64,000 nt of DNA from Apoderus coryli (lineage: Eukaryota; Arthropoda; Insecta; Coleoptera; Attelabidae): NCBI GenBank assembly GCA_911728435.2, contig OU452207.1, forward strand, positions 14,054,182-14,118,181, read 5' to 3'. The notes below the pieces were generated by a model, which had not been told where the DNA came from, searched no databases, and saw only the letters and a program-made list of their open reading frames with translations. Every line of letters begins with the position of its first letter. The first letter of the stretch is position 1. This document shows positions 30,070-41,600 of this stretch, in pieces. Both the position numbers and the translations under genes were made by a program.

Positions 30070-33000
30070 TTATTGGTTCAATTGATGCTCTGATTCCGAG
30101 GATTGTCCTGGAATAACAGAAGATAATTTTAATCTATCAAAATTTATAATAGAAGTTAAATTTTCTTTCATTTTGACTTTCGCTGTATTCGGATTTACAA
30201 TTTCAACTATTTCGAAAGGACCATTGTATTTATTTTTCATTTTGTTTCCAATTTGTGAATCTTTCACATAAACATAATCACCTGCTTTAAACTGAGTTTG
30301 ATTTTTATTTACATTTTTATCAAATCTTTCTTTTGCTTTTTCTTTAGAGGTAATAATATTATTTTTGACTTTATTAAAAATATAGGAAGCTGTGTTTTTT
30401 AAATCATTTAAATATTTTGTGTTTAATTCTTCTTCATTTAAATATTCTTCTTCTTCTTCATGATCTCTAATGTGTCCGAAAATTATTTCTTCTGGGGTAA
30501 ACTTTGTTGTTGTAGATTTACTACGATTATAAGACTTAATTGCAAAGGGTAAACCTTGAAGTATGGGTTTATTAGCATTATCTGCGTGATAAGCACGTAA
30601 AGAGTCTAAAATTGTAGCGTGAAATCGTTCCACGACTCCATTTGATTGGGGGTGAGCGACAGCACTATGTGTTAACTTAAATTTATACATTAATGACAAA
30701 TCTCGTAAGAATTGGTTGTCAAATTCTAAACCTGCGTCAGAATGAATTCTTTTAGGTATAGGATAATGTTGAAAGTATAATAATAATTTTTCAATTACAG
30801 AAATTGCTTGTTTATTTGGTATTGGGTAGGCTTGTGCAAATTTTGAAAAATTATCTACAATAGTTAAAAGAATGTTTCCTCTATTAATATCTAGTAAATC
30901 AATGTTAATATGTTCGAAAGGTTTTTCAGGGGTTTCTGTTACAACAAGGGGGTAGTTTAAGTTTTTTCTGTTTGTTTTAATTTTATTACAAACATCACAA
31001 GATTTTATAAAGTTTTCTACTTCTTCTTTCAGATTTTTCCATACGTATCTTTCTCTTATTCTTCTAAATGTTTCATTTATTCCTTTGTGCAGAGAAGTTT
31101 TTGAGGAATGACAATTTTCAATAATTTCTTGTCTTTCGTTTTCGGGTGGTATTTTGACTAAATCATGACATATTGTGAAGTTAATATTTTCTTTTTCACG
31201 GAAAATAAAACTAAGGATATCTAAGAAAGGTAGGTGTTTAATAGTATTTAAAAAATAATGATTGTCGGGTAAATCATCTTTTAAAGTGTAAAATATTCTA
31301 AAGCAATCTTTTATACTTAAAGATTCTAACGTAAAGGTAGGTATTTGAATTATATAGTATTTTCTATTTTGATATCTAAGGCTTTGTTTAATTGTTAATA
31401 ATTCAGTTAAATTAAGATATTGATTTTCAGGATCTGGACAAGTGTCTTTAATAATAGAAGGTAAGTGAGGAGTATTTACATTTTCATTTTTAGGGCATAG
31501 AAAAATAATATTATTATGCGTAATAAAAAGTACATTATCATTAGTTTGTTTTATTTTATCTAGATTGATTAAACTTTGGATTTTTCTTTTGTCTAAAAAT
31601 TCATAAAATTCAGATTGAAATTCTCGATGAAATTCTGGATCGTTTTCATTAGTTTCAGAGTTACTACTTTCTGTGTCTGAGGTATTTTCAAGAGCATTAA
31701 TTCTTATTCTGGATAATGCGTCGGCATTTTTATTACTTTTTCCGGGTTTATGTATTATTTCGTAGTTATATTCCATTAATTTTAATCTCCAACGGAGTAA
31801 TCTAGAACCAGGGTCTTTTACAGAGAATAACCAAATTAGAGGTTTATGGTCAGTTATTATTTTGAATTTATTTCCATACAAATAAGGTCGGAAGTGTTTT
31901 ACAGACCAGACTATACTTAATAATTCTTTTTCTATCGTTGAATACCGTTGTTCTGCACCATTCAATGTACGTGAGGCATAAGCAATGGGTAAATCATTTC
32001 CGATATCTCCTTGGGATAATACGGAACCTATCGCAAAATCACTTGCGTCAGTAGTTAGCAAAAATTCCTTTTCGAAATTAGGGTATTGAAGCAAAGGGGT
32101 AGAAGTTAATAATTTTTTACATTTTTCAAAGGCATTGTGACATTTTTCGTCAAAATTAAATGATTTATTTTTCTTTAGAAGAGTAGTTAAAGGTTTTATT
32201 ATTTCGGAGTAATCTTTTAAAAATCTTCGATAATAACCAGTGAGACCTAGAAAAGATTGTATGTCTTTTACACATTTAGGTATTGGGAATTTATTAACTG
32301 CATCGATTTTTTGGGGATTTGGTTTTACACCGTCTTTTGTTACAATATGACCTAAATATTGAACTTCTGTTCTCAAAAATTCACATTTACAAGGTTGTAT
32401 CTTAAAGTTATATTTTTCTAATCTTTGAAATATTTTTTCTAAACGTTTGATATGTTCATCTAAGGTAGTTGAGTAAATGATTATGTCATCCATATAGACC
32501 ATACACATTTCGTTTTGTAGGCCGGTTAAAATGTTATCCATGACACGCTGAAATGTCGCTGGGGCATTTTTTAAACCGAATGGCATTCGTTTGAATTGAT
32601 AATGACCGTTTTCAACCGAAAATGCTGTTTTCGGGACGTCTTCTTTGTTTATTTCGATTTGATGAAATCCGCTTACTAAGTCTAATGTTGTAAAATAATT
32701 ACATTTTCCAAGTTGATCTAGTAAATTTTCAATATTTGGTAGAGGGTATTTGTCACCTATTGTTACATCATTTAACTTTCGATAGTCGATGACTACTCGC
32801 CATTTTTGTTCATTTGAAGAATCAAGTTTTTTGGGGACTATCCACACAGGGCTAGACCAAGGGCTAATTGAGGGTTCTATTATTTCTTGTTCCAACATTT
32901 TTGATATTTGGGTTTTCACTTCATTTTTATGAACATGAGGATAACGATATGTTTTTGTAAATATTGGTTGTGCATCTTTTGTATTTATTTCGTGTTTGAT

Positions 33001-33777
33001 TTCGTTTGTGAAAGAAAGTTGATCGCCATCAAGATAGAAAATTTTTTCATATGTGAGACATAGATTTTCAATTTCATATTTTTCTTCGTTATTTAAATGA
33101 TCTAATCTTAATTGATTTAAAATGTAGTTTTTTCTAGTTTCATTTGGAGAAATGAAACAAATTTTATTTGATTCAATTGTATCATTTTCAGAAATTATGG
33201 GTAAGGGATTTATTTTTACAGGGGTTATTTCAAAAGTTTGTTCTTTTGAAGAGACATTTAAAACAGTTGTGATAATATGACTGTTTCTAACACTTACTAA
33301 GGCATTAGGTATTTTTAAGTGTTTGTTAATTTGAATTTCGTCAAACAATCCTTCTTTAATTTCTTCGTTTTCTACAGGTATTTGAATAGTTTGAATACTA
33401 CGAGGTGGTATTATAAACTTATTTACATTTTTACATTTTTTGTTAGTATTACAATTATTATTTTCAGGAATGAAATTATTATTTTCAGAAATAGATTCTT
33501 TATTTTCTTTTTCAGGTATATCAGGTAAGTATTCTAAGTTGTCGTTAGAATGGGTATAAAATGGATACATAGGGAGTTCTTTAAAATTGAGTAATAGTTT
33601 TTTATTTGTAATGTCTATTTTTGCATTAAATTTTTCTAAAAAATCTAGACCTATTAGACCATCAAATTCAAAATCAAAGTCGAATAGATAATATTTGTGA
33701 GATAAATTATTTCCTAAATCTAGAATTATACTTCTTTCTAAAATAGTGTCTCCAGTTTTTCCGTTAATACCATGCAT
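30070..33777 (-). CDS. pol: Pol polyprotein of element 2
   Basis: 1,235 residues from the first ATG, but the frame is open further upstream. The protease active site LIDTGA (about 33851-33867) lies before this ATG, so the protein must start by -1 frameshifting from gag. Then: reverse transcriptase with FTTLDLVSGFHQIEI and catalytic YMDD; RNase H with TTDAS and TDHKPLIWL; integrase with an HHCC domain ending CDVCNKIK; and DDE residues in NIDLLDI, SDAGLEFDN and VERFH. A YNGPFEIVEI module close to the end is the GPY/F equivalent. Key residues are intact. Confidence 0.94.
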   Translation of the reverse strand: MHGINGKTGDTILERSIILDLGNNLSHKYYLFDFDFEFDGLIGLDFLEKFNAKIDITNKKLLLNFKELPMYPFYTHSNDNLEYLPDIPEKENKESISENNNFIPENNNCNTNKKCKNVNKFIIPPRSIQTIQIPVENEEIKEGLFDEIQINKHLKIPNALVSVRNSHIITTVLNVSSKEQTFEITPVKINPLPIISENDTIESNKICFISPNETRKNYILNQLRLDHLNNEEKYEIENLCLTYEKIFYLDGDQLSFTNEIKHEINTKDAQPIFTKTYRYPHVHKNEVKTQISKMLEQEIIEPSISPWSSPVWIVPKKLDSSNEQKWRVVIDYRKLNDVTIGDKYPLPNIENLLDQLGKCNYFTTLDLVSGFHQIEINKEDVPKTAFSVENGHYQFKRMPFGLKNAPATFQRVMDNILTGLQNEMCMVYMDDIIIYSTTLDEHIKRLEKIFQRLEKYNFKIQPCKCEFLRTEVQYLGHIVTKDGVKPNPQKIDAVNKFPIPKCVKDIQSFLGLTGYYRRFLKDYSEIIKPLTTLLKKNKSFNFDEKCHNAFEKCKKLLTSTPLLQYPNFEKEFLLTTDASDFAIGSVLSQGDIGNDLPIAYASRTLNGAEQRYSTIEKELLSIVWSVKHFRPYLYGNKFKIITDHKPLIWLFSVKDPGSRLLRWRLKLMEYNYEIIHKPGKSNKNADALSRIRINALENTSDTESSNSETNENDPEFHREFQSEFYEFLDKRKIQSLINLDKIKQTNDNVLFITHNNIIFLCPKNENVNTPHLPSIIKDTCPDPENQYLNLTELLTIKQSLRYQNRKYYIIQIPTFTLESLSIKDCFRIFYTLKDDLPDNHYFLNTIKHLPFLDILSFIFREKENINFTICHDLVKIPPENERQEIIENCHSSKTSLHKGINETFRRIRERYVWKNLKEEVENFIKSCDVCNKIKTNRKNLNYPLVVTETPEKPFEHINIDLLDINRGNILLTIVDNFSKFAQAYPIPNKQAISVIEKLLLYFQHYPIPKRIHSDAGLEFDNQFLRDLSLMYKFKLTHSAVAHPQSNGVVERFHATILDSLRAYHADNANKPILQGLPFAIKSYNRSKSTTTKFTPEEIIFGHIRDHEEEEEYLNEEELNTKYLNDLKNTASYIFNKVKNNIITSKEKAKERFDKNVNKNQTQFKAGDYVYVKDSQIGNKMKNKYNGPFEIVEIVNPNTAKVKMKENLTSIINFDRLKLSSVIPGQSSESEHQLNQ

Positions 33778-33914
33778 TGGGAGATTTTCCTTATTAATAG
33801 TTAACCAATTTTTTGCTAGAGCAATGTTTGTTTTTAGGAGTGAAATTGGTGCTCCTGTATCAATGAGGTAAGTTGTATTTTGTTTATCTTTAATATAGAA
33901 ATATTTTATGTTTC

Positions 33915-35003
33915 CTAAAAGAGGTGAGAATTGAATTGATCTATTTCGAATTCGTTCGTTTCTGAGTGATTGTTGTTGTTGGGCATTTGATTGTTGGTCA
34001 TCGGAGTTGGATCGCCCGAAGTATTCAACTCCTCGTTGAAGTTTAAAGTATGAACTCTTTGATTTGTTGAGTTATTATTATTATTATTCGGAAAACTTTG
34101 AGGATTTCTTTGTATTACAGAGGGTCTTTGTTGAACGTTCTGATTATGATTATTAGGGTTTGGTAGATTACGAGAGTTATGTGGGTAGGAAGGTGTTCCT
34201 CCTCCTGAACTTGTCGATGGACGTCTATAACAGGTTTCTATTAGATGTCCTTGTTTTTTACAATAATTACAATATTTAGAGTCTTTATTTGTAAATCTTG
34301 GATTTTTATTAAAATTATGATTATTAGAATTATTATTATTTCTTTGATGGTAATTATTTCCGTAATTTTCTTTAGGAAATACTCGATTCATTGATTGTTT
34401 AGTGTCAGATGATTTCGATACTCGAAAATTTTTAAGATAAGCTATGTTTTCTTCTTCAATAAGAAGTTGTTCAGCTTCATCTAAGTTTTTAGGTTTTTGA
34501 GCTCTAATAAGTGATCCAAATGGGTCATTTAGTCCTGCTAAGAATGTTTTTAAGGCTATTTTTTCATGTGAAGTATTTAAAGCTTTTTTAGATTCTAGAG
34601 TTAATGAAGAGTCTAAAGCTACGCTGTTTCTAAGCTTTGTAAGTAAATCTTCGATACGTTGAACAAATAATCTAGGAGTTTCATGAGATTTTTGAAATGC
34701 TGAGGTTAAATCTCTAAGTAAAGCTTCGGTGTCTCTACAATCTCCATAGTGTCCTATTAAAAGTTCTCTTATTTCCTGCCATGTATTGAGTTGTCTACTA
34801 GAAATGAATCTTTTGGCTTTTCCACTAAGTTTACTTTTAATCATAAAAACTAAAGCATCCGCAACATCATCATCAATATTATGAAGAGCAAAATTACATG
34901 CTTCGATAAAATCGTTAAGAGTTGCTTGATCTCCATCATATTCAGGAATCATATCTCTTAATTCTCTAAGTGAGAAGTTACTAGCATCACCGTTTTGAGA
35001 CAT
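33915..35003 (-). CDS. gag: Gag protein of element 2, with zinc knuckle
   Basis: 362 residues. The N-terminal capsid-type region (about 10-190) has EYDGD, KLSGKAKR and an EKIALKTFLAGL block shared in pattern with element 1. A single CX2CX4HX4C zinc knuckle (C245, C248, H253, C258) follows an Asn-rich linker, and the C terminus is Asn/Pro-rich. Most errantivirus Gags lack this knuckle, so its presence is notable. Gag ends 138 bases before the first pol ATG, inside the open pol frame. I did not find a canonical slippery heptamer next to the stop. Confidence 0.9.
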   Translation of the reverse strand: MSQNGDASNFSLRELRDMIPEYDGDQATLNDFIEACNFALHNIDDDVADALVFMIKSKLSGKAKRFISSRQLNTWQEIRELLIGHYGDCRDTEALLRDLTSAFQKSHETPRLFVQRIEDLLTKLRNSVALDSSLTLESKKALNTSHEKIALKTFLAGLNDPFGSLIRAQKPKNLDEAEQLLIEEENIAYLKNFRVSKSSDTKQSMNRVFPKENYGNNYHQRNNNNSNNHNFNKNPRFTNKDSKYCNYCKKQGHLIETCYRRPSTSSGGGTPSYPHNSRNLPNPNNHNQNVQQRPSVIQRNPQSFPNNNNNNSTNQRVHTLNFNEELNTSGDPTPMTNNQMPNNNNHSETNEFEIDQFNSHLF

Positions 35004-35431
35004 TTTGTATTATTATTTTGTTTTTGTAGGTTTAGGATAAATTTTAGGAATTATAGGAAAATATGTGCAATTTAAATAAAGAGATTAAAACAATAACTTA
35101 CAGAGCTGCTAGGAAGACTGATAGCTTCATCCAGTTGCAAGTCGAATACGTTTGATCAGGAAAGGTGCCGCTGAACCAGAATCGTATTTTCAGTTACTAA
35201 TCAACTTTATTGTTGAAGCTTCTCTTCAGAAAAGGGATCGCTGAATTGAAGTCTTCTTTTGTACACTATATTTTTTAAATTACAAAGTTTATTGTTCGTC
35301 GATAAACCGGAAACTTTAAACCCTAGAGTATCGCGAAGCACTTTGTAACGCCACAGAACTTAACTTCTTCGATATTTCGGAAACTACTTTTTTTAAAAAC
35401 CCTAAAATATCGCGAGTATCCTTCCGTGGAT
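35004..35431 (-). other. Untranslated leader of element 2
   Basis: Noncoding. It contains two imperfect direct repeats (near 35297-35334 and 35369-35415), each with TCGATA, CGGAAACT, an AAACCCTA motif and TATCGCGA. A second pair occurs around GCCGCTGAACC and ATCGCTGAATT. In Drosophila gypsy the equivalent leader holds an insulator; no known binding site was recognised here. Confidence 0.5.
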
Positions 35432-35450
35432 CCTACAGCCAACTGCGCCA
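35432..35450 (-). promoter_or_regulatory. Primer-binding site of element 2
   Basis: Minus-strand TGGCGCAGTTGGCTGTAGG, one base after the 5' LTR. It resembles the primer site of element 1 for the first 9 bases and then diverges, so the priming tRNA may differ or be a related serine tRNA. Confidence 0.75.
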
Positions 35451-35451
35451 A

Positions 35452-35776
35452 TGTTAGGACGGCGATGGTAGTTACTTGTTTTTAAAAAAAAATTATTTAT
35501 TGAATGAAAATCTTAATTAAATTTAAACAGTCGTTTTAATCATAGCCAAGTTTATAATGTTTATAATGATGTTTCTTCGTTGGAAGATTTAATGAGACTT
35601 CTTCTTAATATTATTTACAATGCAGTTTTATATTATTGAAATAAAGGTAATGCAATTTGAGTAAGCATAATTCTTATGATAAGGTGTCTAGACATAATAA
35701 CCAATATGAGAAACAAAGCTGTGAAAGAAGTGCATATTATAATTATTAATATTATATAGGGTTTTAGGATGTAACA
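35452..35776 (-). repeat. 5' LTR of element 2
   Basis: 325 bp; see the element entry. It is flanked by TATA. Confidence 0.93.
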
Positions 35777-36019
35777 TATATTTCAAACTTGTTACAACAC
35801 GTTGCATATATTTAGGTATATCTATAAATAGAACCACAAAAAGAAGAAGTAATAATATACGTCCGTACACTACAAGGCACGCAGTTATTCTATCGCTCAT
35901 CTTTATCTTTCTGTTATCCAACACTCTTCTCCTAGACTAAAGATAACGCTCTGAATCACAACTTGGACATGCATTGACGGAATATAATATTGTTCATTGG
36001 CGTAGCACAGAGCTAACAT
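35777..36019. other. Unassigned sequence
   Basis: Short stretch between element 2 and family B with no recognised feature. Confidence 0.35.
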
Positions 36020-37127
36020 ATGTATAAAATGACCAAAAAGAAGTATTTCCGGTGAAATTAAAAAAAAATTTTTTTTTCATGAAACTAATGGTCTCCATAT
36101 ATACATATATTACATATATGATATGGAGAGCTAATAAATGTAAATTTTTTTTATAATTAACTAGTTGAATTGGTGTTAAAAATACACGACAAAAATTAAT
36201 GTACCATAGGCGTCCGTGAAAAATCTATAAAAGGGTAAAAAAAAAATTTGTATCCGTGATAACTCAAAAACCACTTAACGGATTTTAACCACATTTGGTA
36301 CGAAAATACTACAGGATATTTATAGGTGGTGATTAACATTGAGCGTACGCAAGGGGTTTAAAAGAGGGTGCAAAAATTTAAAAAATCATAGTTCTTAAAC
36401 TTATCCGAATTATTGAATAATTTTTTGTGCGTTTAATTAAATATAACCTAAAATATTTAACCTAAACAATTAGACAACATTGACATGCGAAAAAAGTGTA
36501 AAATGGGGTAAAAACGTTAGAAAAAATGTATTACTTAAACATAGCAGAAATATTGACTAGTTATTTATAGCTTTGATAGAATATAACCTAAAAAATGTGT
36601 TATAAATAACTCGTTTTCATAGGCGTTCGTAAATAGTGTAAAAGGGGTAAAAATAAAAACATATATACTTCCTAAACTTATTCGGAATAAAAAATGTTAC
36701 ATAAATGAACTGGTTCAACAGGCCTTCGAAAAAGGGTCAAAAACGAAAAAAAAAATGTTTTTCCAAATATAACAGAAAAATTGGCTACTTATATATAGCT
36801 TTGATATAAGATAACCTACAACATACAGCATAACAATTTTGTTTACATAAGGGTTCGTAAATAGTAGAAAAGGGGGCAAAATAAATTTTATAATAAAACT
36901 AAAAAATCAATTATTTTGCGTCCAAGAACTTGGCCTAGAGGATCTGAAATATAAAATATGTACGTATAAATAGTGCCTCCAAAGAGAAGAAAAATGAACA
37001 AAACAACAGCTGATGTCTAAAACAAAACAAAAATTTATTAAATTTAGATAAATGACAAAAAGGTCATAAAATTATTACTTTTACACTTAAATATGAAGAG
37101 CTATTCGTGCCTCGAGGGCAACAGTTT
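36020..37127 (-). repeat. Family B repeats, head-to-head copies
   Basis: The + strand downstream end (TTTCCGGTGAAATT, hairpin, GGAGAGCTAATAA; 36048-36136) is joined to a minus-strand body that runs to CGTGCCTCGAGGGCAACAG at about 37125, the 5' end of the unit. No coding. Confidence 0.7.
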
Positions 37128-37129
37128 AT

Positions 37130-38090
37130 TTTGACTGTTATGTTGGTAAAAGAAATGAGCGCATAACCAGCTTCTATTACGGAATTAAATGCAACTTGAG
37201 AACATAAAAAATGAAGTTTTTAATTCAATTAATCAAGCTCAATTCTACTATAATTTCTCCAAACTTGACAACTTCAAAATTAACAATAACACCACAATAT
37301 ACGATGTGTAAAAAACAATAATAATAATATTTTCAAAATAGGTATGCGAAGTGTAGGTATTTCTAACAGCTGGTGTTGTTATGAAGGCCCTGTTTAAGTT
37401 ACATTATTAAGCGTAAAATTCCAAGAAGGATAGAATAGAAATTTGTGAAAATTGCCTTTACTTCAATCTTCCCAATGTGTGTTCATAACCATCGAGACAA
37501 CGAGAATGTATTTATTTTATTTATGTTTCTCTCTCTCTCTCTGTCTCTCTCACGCTGGGCTTACCTTTCTGTTACGTTTGGATGGATTGAGGTGCACCGT
37601 GTAACTACACCTTTGTGTAATTAGGAATTCTGACTTTTTTTCAGAATTCTGTAAAACCTCGGAATTTTTTTATGATTGTGACATTTTTTGCAGAATTCCG
37701 TAAAAAACTCGTATTTTTTTATGATTCTGACTTTTTTTAAGGATTTTAGTAAAAAAAACTCGGAATTTTTCAATTCTGACTTTTCTTTTACAGAATTACG
37801 ACTATCCTGACATTTTTTTACAGAATTCTGTAAAAAATCTGAGAATTTTTTATCATTCTGACTTTTTTACTTTCCCGCACAGGGAAAGTATTGTAAACGC
37901 GCTAAAAAAAAATTGAGATAAAGACGGATATAAGCATTTTGAAGTTCCCTGAGACGATTAAGACCATTTCCAGATGGAAGTCTGTGTGTATGTGTGTCTG
38001 CATGTATTCCTCCACGATAGCGCCCAAACGCTTTAACCAATTGAGGTACATTTTGGTATATGAGTTTGGAGCAGTCCTGATTGAAAAAAG
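37130..38090 (+). repeat. Family A repeat, copy with both ends of the left arm
   Basis: Begins CTGTTATGTTGGTAAAAG, runs through GCAACTTGAG, a (CT)n tract, then five or so ~45-50-bp GAATTC-centred units (37626-37866), and continues into the ACTTTCCC hairpin repeat. It abuts the PSAT upstream region. Confidence 0.7.
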
Positions 38091-38591
38091 AAACAATATA
38101 AAAACAAGAGGCAACCATACCATAACCAAAGATTAATGTACAAAAATCTTTGCCATAACCAAAGATATATACACCATTTTTGCCATAAGAAACAAATTTT
38201 ATTCAAGAATTACACTAGCCCTGTTCTTACGCGAAATAGGTACTGGTTGCTATACATATTTTCTCCCACCAATCGTAGCGCGTAAAGGTTTGACCAACTA
38301 GCACAGACTGTATTCAACATAATATATAGTTGGTACCTAGTGTTTTCAGAACCACCAAACAGGGGGTATGTTTTGTGTTCAGAACCACTTCGATACCATA
38401 CCTTGACTAGTCTGCTCTCTCTTTATTATATAAAATAAACAAAATACAAGATAAGAAATGCAATAATATTTCAATTTAGTATAAACTAAAATATTGTAAG
38501 ATAAAGTGAAGAAATCAGTGATAATTACCTGCCAGTTTTAAGAACGATTATTTATACAGAAAAGTGATAAGTTAGTGAAATTTTATACAAA
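38091..38591 (+). promoter_or_regulatory. PSAT upstream region and 5' UTR
   Basis: The 500 bp between repeats and the PSAT start codon. A TATA-like TATTATATAAAAT at about 38424-38436 lies ~160 bp before the ATG. No transcription start can be proved. The start codon context is AAAATGG, a good animal context. Confidence 0.35.
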
Positions 38592-38651
38592 ATGGGAAGT
38601 CATCAATCTGCTTTAAATTTTGGTGCCGGGCCTGCAAAATTACCTAGGGAG
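38592..38651 (+). CDS. PSAT1: PSAT exon 1
   Basis: Codes for the first 20 residues including [10 protein letters not shown]. It ends in GAG before the donor GTGAGT, phase 0. Confidence 0.93.
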
Positions 38652-41600
38652 GTGAGTATCAGAAGTCTTGAACAAAAAGATGCAATATCAAAAAATAAGA
38701 GCGGTGCATACTTAGTTACTATTGTACCCATCAATTTTAAAATGAGTAGGTATATCCTTGAAGGTTAATAGAAACTGTAACAATACTTATTGAATGTAAA
38801 CTAGAAAAACAAAAACAACACATAGGTACATGTGGAAAATAATACTGATATTAATTAATCAGTTTAAATAGGTACCCATATTTGTTTATAATAAATTCAA
38901 ATATCAATTGAATTTTAATGTCAATATCCTCAAATAAACAAACACTATTTGCCTATGATTTGTGTTATTACAAGATTTTATAAAAAATTAACTGTTGCCC
39001 TCGAGGCACGAATAGCTCTCCATATTTAAGTGTAAAAGTAATAATTTTATGACCTTTTTGTCATTTATCTAAATTTAATAAATTTTTGTTTTGTTTTAGA
39101 CATCAGCTATTTTTTTATCGGGTTTTGTTCATTTTTCTCCTCTTTGGAGGCACTATTTATACGTACATATTTTATATTTCAGATCTTCTAGGCCAAGTGC
39201 TTGTACGCAAAATAATTGATTTTTTTAGTTTTATTATAAAATTTATTTTGCCCCCTTTTCTACTATTTACGAACTCCTATGTAAACAAAATTGTTATGCT
39301 GCATGTTGTAGGTTATCTTATATCAAAGCTATATATAAGTAGCCAATTTTTCTGTTATATTTGTAAAAAAATTTTTTTTTTTCGTTTTTGACCCTTTTGC
39401 GAACGCCTGTGTAAACCAGTTCATTTATGTAACATTTTTTAGGTTATATTCTATCACAACTACGAAAAATTATTTCGCATACCGAATAAGTTTAGGAAGT
39501 ATATATTTTTTTATTTTGATCCCTTTTACAGTATTTACGAACGCCTATGAAAACAAGTTATTTATAACACATTTTTTAGGCTATATTCTATCAAATCTAT
39601 AAATAACTAGTCAATATTTCTGCTATGTTTAAAAAATTCATTTTTTCTAACCTTTTTACACCATTTTACACTTTTTTCGAATGTTAATGTAGTCTAATTG
39701 TTTAGGTTATGTTTAATTAAATGCACAAAAAATTATTCAATATTTCGGATAAGTTTAAGAACTATGATTTTTTAAATTTTTGAACCCTCTTTTAAACCCC
39801 TTGCCTACGCTCAATGTTAATTACCACCGATAAATATCCTGTAGTATTGTCGTACCAAATGTCGTTAAAATCCGTTAAGTGGTTTTTCAGTTATCACGGA
39901 TACAAATTTTTTCTGACCCTTGTATAGAATTTTCACGGACGCCTATGGTGCACTAATTTTTGTCGTGTGTTTTTAACACCAATTCAACTAGTTAAATATA
40001 AAATTTTTTACATTTTAATTTTTTTTATTTTACCCCTTTTTCTACTATTTACGAACGACTATATAAATAAAAATTGTATGCTGCATTTTTTAAAGCTATA
40101 TATAATTAGCTAATTTTTCTGGTATATTTAGGAATCATTTTTTTTTTGTTCGTAAACCCTTTTTTTAGACTATTTTCAAACGCCTGGGTGAACCAATTCT
40201 TTTATGTAACATTTATTAGATTATATTCTATCACAACTATGAAAAATTATACCATATTTCGAATAAGTTTAGGAAGTATATATTTTTTATGTTTTAACCC
40301 CTTTTCCACTATTTACGAACGCCTATGAAAGTAAGTTATTTATGACACATTTTAGAGGTTATATTCCATTAAAGCTATAAATAATTAGTTAATATTTCTG
40401 CTATGTTTAAGAAGTACGTTTTTTTAAAATATTTTTTACCCCATTTTACACTATTTTCGAACGCCAATGTGGTCTAATATTTTATGTTAAATATTTTAGG
40501 TCATATTCAATTAAATGCGTAAAAAATTATGCAGTATTTCGGATAAGTTTAAGAACTATGAATTTTTTTAATTTTTGAACCCTCTTTTAAACCCCTTACC
40601 TACGCTCAATGTTTCCCAAAATCTAATCAGCTCCTTGCCATGTCCAATAGTATTTTTGTACCAAATTTGGTTAAAATCTGTTAAGCCGTTTTTGCGTTTT
40701 TGTGCATAAAGACAGACAGACAGACAGACAGACTGACAGACAGACAGACATTTTTTTAAAACTACTTATTTATGTATAAAATGACCAAAAACAAGTATTT
40801 CCGGTGAAATTAAAAAAAAATGTTGCCCACGAGGCACGAATAGCTCTCCATATTTAAGTGTAAAAGTAATAATTTTATGACCTTTTTGTCATTTATCTAA
40901 ATTTAATAAACTTTTGTTTTGTTTTAGACATCAGCTATTTTTTTTTCAGTATCGGGTTTTGTGCCTTTTTCTTCTCTTTGGAGGCACTATTTATACGCAG
41001 ATATTTTATATTTCAGATCTAGGCCAAGTTCTTGAACGCAAATTAATTGATTTTTTTTAGTTTTATTATAAAATTTATTTTGCCCCCTTTTCTACTATTT
41101 ACGAACGCCTATGTAAACAAAATTGTTATGCTGCATGTTGTAGGTTATCTGTTAAGTGGTTTTTGAGTTATCACGGATACAAATTTTTTCTGACCCTTTT
41201 ATAGAATTTTCACGGACGCCTATGGAACATTAATTTTTGTCGTGTATTTTTAACACCAATTCAACTAGTTAAATATAAAATTTTTTACATTTTAATTTTT
41301 TTTATTTTACTCCTTTTTTACTATTTACGAACGCCTATGTAAATAAAAATTTTATGCTGCATTTTTTAGGTTATCTTATATGAAAGCTATATATAATTAG
41401 CCAATTTTTCTGGTATATTTGGGAAACATTTTTTTTTCGTTTTTGACCCTTTTTAAGACTATTTTCGAACGCCTGTGTGAACTAATTCTTTTATGTAACA
41501 TTTTTTAGGTTATATTCTATCACAACTATAAAAAATTCAATATTTCGGATAAGTTTAGGAACTATGATTTTTTAAATTTTTGAACCCTCTTTTAAACCCC

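Larger units (their letters stand above)
27577..35776 (-). mobile_element. Errantivirus-like LTR retrotransposon 2, complete
   Basis: An 8,200-bp element on the minus strand with two 325-bp LTRs (27577-27901 and 35452-35776) that look identical by eye and have TG...CA ends. The target duplication is TATA (27573-27576 and 35777-35780). Order on the minus strand: LTR, primer site, leader, gag, pol, env, polypurine tract, LTR. All three frames are open. It is clearly distinct from element 1 in LTR sequence and in having a zinc-knuckle Gag. As for element 1, insertion must be recent. Confidence 0.95.

Noticed and set aside
40700..40752. (GACA)n tracts as possible CRISPR or direct-repeat arrays
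   Set aside because: They are 4-base microsatellites without spacers, in a eukaryotic repeat.
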